Shown here piece after piece: positions 8,772 through 16,718 of a stretch of DNA of 57,947 bases. A program made the translations under genes and the position numbers. Within the stretch, counting starts at the first letter, position 1, and each line of letters begins with the position of its first letter. This DNA comes from Parabacteroides sp. (lineage in GTDB: Bacteria > Bacteroidota > Bacteroidia > Bacteroidales > Tannerellaceae), in NCBI GenBank assembly GCA_028707405.1, contig JAQWBH010000004.1, forward strand, positions 1 to 57,947, read 5' to 3'. The notes beneath the pieces were generated by a model that was not told where the DNA came from, made no database searches, and saw only the letters and a program-made list of their open reading frames with translations.

Positions 8772-10622
8772 TTAATTGGTATATCCAGGATTCTGAACCA
8801 GTTTTGAATTAGAGTTCATATCATCTGAATTGATTTTAGTATAATAATTCATTTTTAAGAAAATACGTTTTTGTTTTGGAGTATTGTAACCTCTTTCGAA
8901 AACATATTTGCCATCGCGGATGTCGTACCAGGGATATAATGCGGTCCCTCGAAATCCGTTAAGACCTCCGTTGGTTACATCTTGATCAGCAATTCTCCAG
9001 CGTTTTAGATCCCAAAAACGATGTCCTTCAAAAGCAAGTTCAATTTTACGCTCATGTCGTACTCTGTCCATCGTAATGGTCGAAAGTAATGCTATTCCTG
9101 CACGTTGGCGAATAGCGTTTACAGCTTCTAGCGCTTCAGACGGTTTATTTAATTCCATTGCTGCCTCAGCTAAGTTCAGATAGATTTCTCCTAATCTAAA
9201 GACTGGCCATGGAGTTTCGGATTTGCCCATATTCATATCAGTCAGAGTCTCATCAAAGAATTTCTTTTGATAGAATCCTGTTTTTGAGGCATCTCCTGCA
9301 TCAGCACCACCATCTTTACCTGATGTACTGTATACAACCCCATTTATTGTCACTTGATTTCCTCCGCCAGGTTGACTTGTCGCTACGTATTTTTCATTGT
9401 CGGATGCGATCACACCACGAATCCACTCTATAGTAGTCCCCTTACAAGATGAGCCGGGAAGATATATGGAAGCAAACAAACGTGGATCTTTATTAGCAAA
9501 TAAATCGTATGGATTTGAGAAACGTAAAGGTTTTCCATTTCCATCTTCCAATTTTAATGTACCATCTGAACCATCAACATATTCGTATGAATCAATCATT
9601 TCGAGAGTCGGAGCTATCCCGCATCCCCAACCTCCTCCTCTGTATGAGAAAGGAGCATTTCGTTTATCCCAACTATGGCCTTTTCCTCCTGCTACATTAT
9701 ATTGTTTTTGGAAAATGTATTCTCCGTTATCTCCATTTCCCTTTAGAAACATATCGCAATAATTTTGAGCTCTATTATCAGGTTTCTTATTGTAGAGTGC
9801 ATATATCCCAGAATTGAGAATTGCTTTTGAAGCTTCGTAAGAGGCCTGGAAAAATCGAGTTGCTTCCGATGCAGGAATGCCAACAAGACCTTCTGACTCT
9901 ACATCTCCGTATTTTGCAATCGAACCTGCATATAAAGCGGCTCTTGAACATAAAGATAAGGCGGCCCATTTGGTGGCGCGATATTTGGTAGAAGCATCAC
10001 GTGTTGATGGGAGTGCTTCTGCTGCCTCTTGGCATTCTTTTACAATAAAATCGTATACTTCAACTTCTTTATTCCGTGGCACCATCAATGATTCTACATG
10101 ATTAACATCATAAGTTTGTGATTCGTTTATTAGAGGAACGCCACCATATCTTTTAACTAAAGTAAAATAATGCATGGCGCGTAGGAACCGAACTTCTCCT
10201 AATAATGATTTTTTATCTGATTCAGATAGTGATGTAGCCTCGTTTAATTGCGCAATAAAATCATTGCAGTTTCGGATTAGCTTATAGCGATCAGAAAATT
10301 TCTGTTCAAACAACGCATCCTCATAAGTATAGGTTGCATTGCCATTCTCGAAAGCTGGAGCTTTTTGGAAGGACCCTTGCGCTTCATCGGACATTGATGA
10401 CAGATTCATTAATCTCCATGCATCGCTATACCAATAATCAAAATCTTCTAATTGCAAGCCATCATATAAATTTACCAATACACCATTAATCAGTTTAGGA
10501 TCTTTCCAGACCTGTTCAGGCGTTATAATATCAAATGATTCCTTATCAAGATAACTAGAGCAAGCTGTCATACCAAACAGAATCAAACTACAGCTAATAC
10601 TTTTTATAATTGTTGTTTTCAT
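8772..10622 (-). CDS. SusD/RagB-type glycan-binding lipoprotein (locus 1)
   Basis: Surface lipoprotein of 616 residues that caps its SusC partner and delivers oligosaccharides to it. The lipobox MTAC gives the lipidated cysteine at residue 21. Family features are LRAMHYFTLVKRYGGVPL in the TPR-like helical core, the late block FRLGEIYLNLAEAAMEL, and ERKIELAFEGHRFWDLKRW towards the C-terminus. It starts 16 bp after susC, the usual pairing. The ligand cannot be read from the sequence; the neighbouring GH130 and GH2 genes suggest a mannoside. Confidence 0.95.
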   Translation of the reverse strand: MKTTIIKSISCSLILFGMTACSSYLDKESFDIITPEQVWKDPKLINGVLVNLYDGLQLEDFDYWYSDAWRLMNLSSMSDEAQGSFQKAPAFENGNATYTYEDALFEQKFSDRYKLIRNCNDFIAQLNEATSLSESDKKSLLGEVRFLRAMHYFTLVKRYGGVPLINESQTYDVNHVESLMVPRNKEVEVYDFIVKECQEAAEALPSTRDASTKYRATKWAALSLCSRAALYAGSIAKYGDVESEGLVGIPASEATRFFQASYEASKAILNSGIYALYNKKPDNRAQNYCDMFLKGNGDNGEYIFQKQYNVAGGKGHSWDKRNAPFSYRGGGWGCGIAPTLEMIDSYEYVDGSDGTLKLEDGNGKPLRFSNPYDLFANKDPRLFASIYLPGSSCKGTTIEWIRGVIASDNEKYVATSQPGGGNQVTINGVVYSTSGKDGGADAGDASKTGFYQKKFFDETLTDMNMGKSETPWPVFRLGEIYLNLAEAAMELNKPSEALEAVNAIRQRAGIALLSTITMDRVRHERKIELAFEGHRFWDLKRWRIADQDVTNGGLNGFRGTALYPWYDIRDGKYVFERGYNTPKQKRIFLKMNYYTKINSDDMNSNSKLVQNPGYTN

Positions 10623-10638
10623 ATTGTTTGTAATTACA

Positions 10639-13600
10639 TTAAAAAGTTAGATTAACACCGAAATTGAATGTTTTCATTTGAGGATAGTACCTTAATGAAC
10701 TTTCACTGTTCTCAGGGTCCATATATTTCATGATTCCTTCTCTGCTTGTAAATGTTAGCATATTGAAGCTATTCAAATATATACGTAATTTGTCAATACC
10801 TAAATTGTCTATCCATTTTTTGGGGAAAGTATAACCTAATTCCAATGTTTTTAAACGTAGATAATTGGCTTTATGCATAGTCCAAGTATTATTACTTTCA
10901 TTTGCGGAAAATCCTGTTGGGCGGAGAGCTGGCATGTATCCGGGAATCCATTTACTATTCATGTCGGATGGGTTTTCTCTATGCCAACGATCCAACCAGA
11001 TGGCGAATCCATTTCCCAATCCCTGCTGAATAAAAGGAGCCATAACATCTCCACTGATAAATACTTCATGACCGGCTGCACCCTGGAAAAATATAGTCAA
11101 ATCAAAACCTTTATATTCACCAGATAAATTCAAACCATAATACATGCGTGGAGTATTTCCGTGTCCAATCGGTTTATTGTCTTTATCATCAATGATTCCG
11201 TCATTATTTACATCTTCAAATCGCAGATCGCCTGGCATTAATGATTTATTACCATTATTGTCTTGGATAGGCGCATTCAAAATTTCGTCGTAACTTTGAA
11301 ATTGTCCTATGACTTTCTTTCCCCACTGGATATTTTGATAACGATCATTGCTGTTGTTTCGCCAATCGTCGTACATATTTGATGAAGCAGCACGCTCAAT
11401 ATGTCTATTGTATATGCGCGTTGTTGAGAAATTCGTTTTAATGTCATAAGTGAAGTCATTGATTTTATTATGGTGTCCTAAAACGATTTCAAAACCTTTC
11501 GTTTTATCGGAGTTTAAGTTTTCTTGAGGTAAAGTTTGGCCGAAGGTCGTTGGCAATGAAAGTTGCCTTGTTGCTAATAAGCCATCGCGTTTACGAATGA
11601 AGTAATCGAATTCTGTTGTGATCAAACCGGAAATTAGCGATGCTTCAAAGCCTACATTTGCAGTGGTGGACTTGTACCAGGTCAGGTTTGTATTTGGCAT
11701 ACCTTTATCTTTAGCCCCGTTTGAAAGTCCACTTGAACCTAAGACATAATTACCTGATGGATACGTGTAGCCGGTTAAGTATTGATATGCAGCAAAATCC
11801 CCCTCATCACCGACTTTACCATAAGAACCTCTTATTTTGAAATTGCTGAACATGGGCAGTGCTTCCTTAAAGAAATCTTCTTCAGAAATACGCCAGCCTA
11901 ATGAAGCAGCAGGAAAAAATCCCCATCGTTTATCCGGATCAAATTTGTAAGAACCATCGTAACGAAAACTAAATTCAGCTAGGTATTTGTTTGCATAAGC
12001 GTAGTTTATACGACCAACCAGGCCTTCATGGGCTGATACAGATGCGTTTCCATCGTTACTGATATTTGTCTTATCGCCAGCTCCCATTTGATCTATCGCG
12101 CCAACAGTAAATTGACGATAAGCTTTAACCCAATCTGTTCGATCATTATAAAATTCCCATAAAGCTAATACACCAATATCGTGCTTTCCGAAAGTGTTTT
12201 TGTAGTTGAGAGAAATTTGTCCATTAGGCTTGAAATAGTTGTCTGACTGAGTAGTTAACTCTGAAATAGTATGACTTCCTGTAACGTTGTAAGCCTCTGT
12301 AGATTGGTTATAAGCATATTCATAATACTCTTTATACCACTGACGTGTATATTGGTTATTGTAATCGTATGCAAGTAAGGTTTTTGCAGACAGACCCTTT
12401 AACCAGGGTATTTCCCAATTGAAGGTTATAGAACCATTAAATTCTCTTCTATCTCTACGATCATAACCAATATTATCTATGTTTGATAATTGAACCGGAT
12501 TCCCTTTATCCCCCGGATTCGACCAATAGTTTTCATTATTATTAGCGTATATTGCATTTACTGGTTTTGCCATTTGTATACTACGTGTTATTGGATCTGC
12601 TTCATACGGCTTATTACGAGTGTCAAGTCGACCGCTTAATTGTAAATCAACAGTAAATCCTTTTACTATTTCAGCACTTATGTTGGAACGAACATTATAT
12701 TTCTTGAAAGAATAATCTTTTGATTTATAAATACCCTCCTGATCAGTATATCCAAGTGAGAAATAGTACTTTATTTTTTCCGCTCCGCCGGAAATGCTTA
12801 GATTATGATACATATTCGGAGATGTTTTACGAATAACTTCTTCATACCAGTCCGTGGTTCCGATTCCTTGTTTGAAACGGTCTAAATCTTCGTTTGAATA
12901 AGGGGCTGTTATACCAACATTTTGCTGGGCTTCGTTATATAAAGTTGCATATTCGTATCCATTTAGTAGTTCGGGATATCTGGTAATATTTTGAATTCCG
13001 ACATATCCGTTATAGTCAATTTTCGGCTTGCCGATCTGGCCTTTTTTGGTCGTAACCAAAATAACACCATTGGCTCCTTTAAATCCATATACTGCTGCGG
13101 ATGCATCTTTTAATATGCTGATAGATTCAATGTCGTTGGCATCCAGTTGCTTAAAATCGCGTTCAACGCCATCTACAATCACTAAGGCACTGCCGAAACC
13201 TCTGATATCTATTGAGGCCGCATCATCTCCAGGAGCACCACTTCTTTGAACAGCTCTGAGACCAGGTAATTTCCCCGCTAAAGTATTGGTTACATTTGCC
13301 GTTTTAACGGTTGTGATATCTTTTGCTTGTATTGAAGCTACAGAACCCGTAACAGATGCTCGTTTTTGAACACCGTAACCGACCACTACTACTTCACTCA
13401 ATGTTTCTGTGTCTTCAGATAATTTTATATTTATTGAAGAGACGTTACCGACAACAAATTCTTTTGTTTTGTATCCGATAAATGAAATGATTAGAGTGGC
13501 ATTATTCTTTATTTCTAAAGTGAAATGACCGTCAGCATCTGAAATAGTTCCATTTTGTGTCCCTTTTTCGATGATGTTTGCTCCAATAATAGGCTCTCCG

Positions 13601-13992
13601 CTTTCATCTGCAATGATGCCCTTAATTATTTTAGTTGTTTGCAGGCTGCTGTTTTTCTCCATTGTTTTAGGAGAAAGAACAATATAAGATCCTTCGACCT
13701 TGTATGAGACTGTATTTCCAAATAAGCGATATAAAACATCTTCTAGTGAAGTATTTTTCACCCTTAAGGAAACCATTTTATCCACATTTACTCCCTTGTT
13801 GTAAATGAATAACATCTTTGTCTGGCTTTCAATGTCGCTTAAGACATTTTCAAGCTTAACATTGTTTCTGTTTAATGTAATTCGCATGTTCTGTGCATTC
13901 ACTACTTCTGCTTCTATATATATGCTGCAAGCGAAAAAAAGAATAGCGGTAGTTTTTAAAATGCGAGATACACGCAGTAATTTTTTTTTCAT
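10639..13992 (-). CDS. SusC/RagA-type TonB-dependent transporter with STN domain (locus 1)
   Basis: Outer-membrane importer of 1117 residues. A signal peptide (about 1-33) is followed by an STN signalling domain (about 38-105), a carboxypeptidase-like beta domain (about 124-200), a plug with the SusC signature beginning EVVVVGYGVQKR (about 200-320), and the 22-strand barrel ending in a C-terminal phenylalanine (FGVNLTF). The STN domain is the part that contacts a FecR anti-sigma factor, and such a gene lies immediately upstream. Together with SusD it should import oligosaccharides using TonB energy and also report their presence. Confidence 0.96.
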   Translation of the reverse strand: MKKKLLRVSRILKTTAILFFACSIYIEAEVVNAQNMRITLNRNNVKLENVLSDIESQTKMLFIYNKGVNVDKMVSLRVKNTSLEDVLYRLFGNTVSYKVEGSYIVLSPKTMEKNSSLQTTKIIKGIIADESGEPIIGANIIEKGTQNGTISDADGHFTLEIKNNATLIISFIGYKTKEFVVGNVSSINIKLSEDTETLSEVVVVGYGVQKRASVTGSVASIQAKDITTVKTANVTNTLAGKLPGLRAVQRSGAPGDDAASIDIRGFGSALVIVDGVERDFKQLDANDIESISILKDASAAVYGFKGANGVILVTTKKGQIGKPKIDYNGYVGIQNITRYPELLNGYEYATLYNEAQQNVGITAPYSNEDLDRFKQGIGTTDWYEEVIRKTSPNMYHNLSISGGAEKIKYYFSLGYTDQEGIYKSKDYSFKKYNVRSNISAEIVKGFTVDLQLSGRLDTRNKPYEADPITRSIQMAKPVNAIYANNNENYWSNPGDKGNPVQLSNIDNIGYDRRDRREFNGSITFNWEIPWLKGLSAKTLLAYDYNNQYTRQWYKEYYEYAYNQSTEAYNVTGSHTISELTTQSDNYFKPNGQISLNYKNTFGKHDIGVLALWEFYNDRTDWVKAYRQFTVGAIDQMGAGDKTNISNDGNASVSAHEGLVGRINYAYANKYLAEFSFRYDGSYKFDPDKRWGFFPAASLGWRISEEDFFKEALPMFSNFKIRGSYGKVGDEGDFAAYQYLTGYTYPSGNYVLGSSGLSNGAKDKGMPNTNLTWYKSTTANVGFEASLISGLITTEFDYFIRKRDGLLATRQLSLPTTFGQTLPQENLNSDKTKGFEIVLGHHNKINDFTYDIKTNFSTTRIYNRHIERAASSNMYDDWRNNSNDRYQNIQWGKKVIGQFQSYDEILNAPIQDNNGNKSLMPGDLRFEDVNNDGIIDDKDNKPIGHGNTPRMYYGLNLSGEYKGFDLTIFFQGAAGHEVFISGDVMAPFIQQGLGNGFAIWLDRWHRENPSDMNSKWIPGYMPALRPTGFSANESNNTWTMHKANYLRLKTLELGYTFPKKWIDNLGIDKLRIYLNSFNMLTFTSREGIMKYMDPENSESSLRYYPQMKTFNFGVNLTF

Positions 13993-14074
13993 GATCTCAA
14001 TAACTTAATTTATTTAATATTAGACTGAATAATAATATATTATCACTTCATCTGTGCAAATTGATCTTTGTTGT

Positions 14075-14998
14075 TTACCAGATATGTATTTCATTCCCAT
14101 TTTCACGCTCATAGGTAAAATGTGCATCTTGTTGGAGCGCTTTTAATATTTCTTCTATTCCATCAGAGATGCGGAATTTTCCACTACACTCGTAATGATC
14201 TAATTTGGAATTTTCAATGACAATAGTTAAACCATAGTTTTTCTCTATTTTTTTCATCAGATCTCTAAAGCTGATATTTTTGAAAGCAATCAAACCATCT
14301 TTCCAACTATAAGGATTGAAATCTGTGATAGGAGAAACAACTAATTCATCATTAGTTAGATTAACTAAATTGTTTGGCTTTAGCAAAACGTATTTGTCCG
14401 GATGCCTATTATCGGTGACTTTTACACTACCTCGCATTAATGCTGTCGAAAAGCTATTATTTTTATAGGCGTCCACATTGAATAATGTCCCTAATACCTC
14501 AATATCACAATGTCCGGCATGGACTATAAACTTTTTGTTTTTTTCTTTTGCTACATCAAAAAGTGCTTCACCTTCCAAAAATACTTCTCGTTTTTTTCCA
14601 TTGAAAGATAGAGGATACGACATTTTTGATAAGGCATTTAACCAAACATGAGTTCCATCGGTTAATTGTATTTCAACTCTCTGGCCTGCTGGAACAGCCA
14701 CAGTATTGTAGGCAATAGATGGTGTTATATTTTCTTTTTTTAGATAGGATATGCTGTAAAGAATGAATAGGGTAATGATTGCTGCTGCAACACTTCCAAT
14801 GATAGTTCTGAATGAGATTTTTTGGGGGTGTAAAATGTCTTTTGTAGAATCGCTGAATTGTATTGCATCGAAAATTTTTCGTTCATTAAAGAGAATAATT
14901 CTATTGTGCTCGTCTTCATTAACCCATTTCCGTATTTGGGTTATGTCTTGATCAGTTGCACGACCTTCAAACATTTTGTATAGTACTTTCTTGTTCAT
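14075..14998 (-). CDS. FecR family anti-sigma factor (locus 1)
   Basis: Inner-membrane signal transducer of 307 residues. The frame is open to 15049, but the ATG at 14998 (MNKKVLYKMF) matches the usual N-terminus of the family and is chosen. A cytoplasmic sigma-binding segment (about 1-60) is followed by one membrane helix (about 64-85), the FecR domain (about 100-195; motifs LTDGTHVWLN, FLEGEALFDV) and a DUF4974 C-terminal domain (about 225-300). It sits between the ECF sigma gene and susC, the classic order for a trans-envelope relay: glycan-loaded SusC, FecR, sigma release, operon induction. Confidence 0.93.
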   Translation of the reverse strand: MNKKVLYKMFEGRATDQDITQIRKWVNEDEHNRIILFNERKIFDAIQFSDSTKDILHPQKISFRTIIGSVAAAIITLFILYSISYLKKENITPSIAYNTVAVPAGQRVEIQLTDGTHVWLNALSKMSYPLSFNGKKREVFLEGEALFDVAKEKNKKFIVHAGHCDIEVLGTLFNVDAYKNNSFSTALMRGSVKVTDNRHPDKYVLLKPNNLVNLTNDELVVSPITDFNPYSWKDGLIAFKNISFRDLMKKIEKNYGLTIVIENSKLDHYECSGKFRISDGIEEILKALQQDAHFTYERENGNEIHIW

Positions 14999-15114
14999 AT
15001 TTTTTGTTTCTATTATAAGGGTAGATGAAAGAAGGCTTACCCTAAACAAAAAGTAAGGTTTTTGGGATTTCTCATAATTAGGCCTTGGTTTGCAATAAGG
15101 AAGGGCACCAGAAT

Positions 15115-15687
15115 TTACGAATAAAAGAAATCAAATACAAATAGTAAACAAGGTAAGTAATCTTTTAGGTTTTTGCGAAGTGCTTCAAGAGCATTGCTAA
15201 TGTGGTATTCCACGCTTTTAACAGACAAGCCCATTTCTTGAGCTATTGTTTGGTAATTTTTCCCTTCGTATCGATTCATGATGAATATTTGGCTGGTTTT
15301 TGAAGGGAGCTGATCTAAGGTTTTTTTTATTAAGTCTTGTATTTCTTCACTAAATAAATCTTCGGGATTGCATTCTTCCAAACTTGAAATCCGGGTCTGT
15401 AATTCCCATTCCTTGTTTGATAGCATATTTTCAGCTATACTATTCCATGTACGTTGTCTTTGTAAGTATGCCAAACATTTGTTCTTAATGATTACTAAAA
15501 TATAGAGAGGTACATTTTTTACATCTTGAAGCTTTTCACGGTTTTCCCAATAATAGATGAGGCTTTCTGCAACAATATCCTCAGCATCTTCATTATTATA
15601 TATGTAAGATGACGCAAATCGGATATATCTATTTTGATAGTCAGAATAAATGCGGTTAAATAACTCTATGTAATTCTTTTCATTCAT
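15115..15687 (-). CDS. ECF RNA polymerase sigma-70 factor (locus 1)
   Basis: Sigma factor of 190 residues with region 2 (about 10-75, DAEDIVAESLIYYWENR) and region 4 (about 125-175, NYQTIAQEMGLSVKSVEYHISNALEALRK). It belongs to the Bacteroidetes FecI-like group whose activity is held by FecR proteins. It heads locus 1, 116 bp upstream of fecR, and its probable targets are its own operon and susC. No good TAnnTTTG box was found directly in front of it, so autoregulation through an ECF-type promoter is possible. Confidence 0.93.
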   Translation of the reverse strand: MNEKNYIELFNRIYSDYQNRYIRFASSYIYNNEDAEDIVAESLIYYWENREKLQDVKNVPLYILVIIKNKCLAYLQRQRTWNSIAENMLSNKEWELQTRISSLEECNPEDLFSEEIQDLIKKTLDQLPSKTSQIFIMNRYEGKNYQTIAQEMGLSVKSVEYHISNALEALRKNLKDYLPCLLFVFDFFYS

Positions 15688-15771
15688 TTATTTTGTAGTA
15701 TTCATACATATGATTTTTTATTGAAATACATTTTATCTAACTATGATTGCGATTTTCAATTGATAAAAAAT

Positions 15772-15804
15772 AACGATAAAAGAAGGTTGCCTTCTTTTAT
15801 CGTT
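15772..15804 (-). terminator. Intrinsic terminator of the nitroreductase gene
   Basis: Perfect 15-bp stem (15772-15786 with 15790-15804), 3-nt loop. On the minus strand it is followed by ATTTTTTATC. It begins 10 bp after the nitroreductase stop codon. The plus-strand side also has a T-run, so it may work in both directions. Confidence 0.85.
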
Positions 15805-15814
15805 TGTCGTTTTT

Positions 15815-16450
15815 TTACTTTTGGGGGTATCCAACTGGATTGTTCATAATGAGAATCTGGTTGTCGGTCAGCTTTAGTGATTGCTTTAAGGCCTCTTTTT
15901 CCATGCTGGCTCGAGGAACTGTTATGAGGCCCGTTGCAGCACAGAAAAGGTTGATGTTTTGACAAACCGTACCAACATCGACTGCTCCCATAATTGTATT
16001 CATCTCTTTACTCGCCATTGAACCAAATCGAGAAATGTCTGATACCAAAACCAAACTTACAGGCGCCGCTTTTACAAAGTCTTGCCCGCCTGCAACGTCG
16101 CCGCGAAGATCTTTGGAAACTACAGGCTTTAATGCCTGGTTTTTCGCGTCGTACAAATAAGCACCGCTTTTCATGATTACATAAATATCGACATCCTGTT
16201 TGTTCATAGCAGAAGGTGCTGTTCGTTTACCATCACTACGGTTAATTCCATTTGCAGCCCATAACAAGTCAGATAAGTCCTGAAGACTTAACTCTTTGGA
16301 AGAAAAATCGCGAACGGAATGTCGCTCGGACAACGCTTTCATGACTGTTGTACCACGGCTCTTATTAGGAGCATTCAGTTTAATTTGTTTTTGTGCATTC
16401 ATACTCATAATTAGAAATAATGAACATACGATAAATAATAACTTCTTCAT
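15815..16450 (-). CDS. Exported SagB/ThcOx-like nitroreductase family protein
   Basis: FMN-dependent oxidoreductase fold of 211 residues, with an N-terminal signal peptide ending near residue 19 (MSMNAQ). Nitroreductase features are ERHSVRDFSSKEL (43-55), LSDLLWAANGINR (59-71) and the late segment VDVGTVCQNINLFCAATGL. Family members oxidise or reduce small molecules with flavin, and the SagB branch includes azoline dehydrogenases. Most nitroreductases are cytoplasmic; an exported one would need flavin outside the cytoplasm. It stands alone, with its own promoter and terminator. Its substrate is unknown. Confidence 0.85.
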   Translation of the reverse strand: MKKLLFIVCSLFLIMSMNAQKQIKLNAPNKSRGTTVMKALSERHSVRDFSSKELSLQDLSDLLWAANGINRSDGKRTAPSAMNKQDVDIYVIMKSGAYLYDAKNQALKPVVSKDLRGDVAGGQDFVKAAPVSLVLVSDISRFGSMASKEMNTIMGAVDVGTVCQNINLFCAATGLITVPRASMEKEALKQSLKLTDNQILIMNNPVGYPQK

Positions 16451-16472
16451 AGGAATTACATTTAAATTGTTA

Positions 16473-16508
16473 CAAATATAGCCAAAACCTTATGAATGAT
16501 ACAGCAAA
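16473..16508 (-). promoter_or_regulatory. Promoter of the nitroreductase gene
   Basis: The minus strand reads TATATTTG at 16480-16473, an exact -7 consensus match, with a TTTG at 16508-16505 as a -33 box (24-nt spacing, slightly long). The leader to the ATG is about 15 nt. Confidence 0.65.
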
Positions 16509-16718
16509 ATACATTTTTTATAAATCTTTATGCGAGTATAAATACGTCACTTTCGTAATTATGAATTATTTTTGCCCCGGTTAATAAGTGAGGAAACTTT
16601 TCTGAGTTATTGTTTTTCGTTTTACATCCATGATTTTTCTTTTTCATGAATAAAAACGAAAATGGGAAAGGATTATCATCATCTTTGCCAAATATTTATT
16701 TAACAAATAATAAATTCC

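Noticed and set aside
9397-9762. 121-codon plus-strand frame inside susD of locus 1
   Set aside because: Antisense to a clear SusD coding sequence; no domain or signal peptide.
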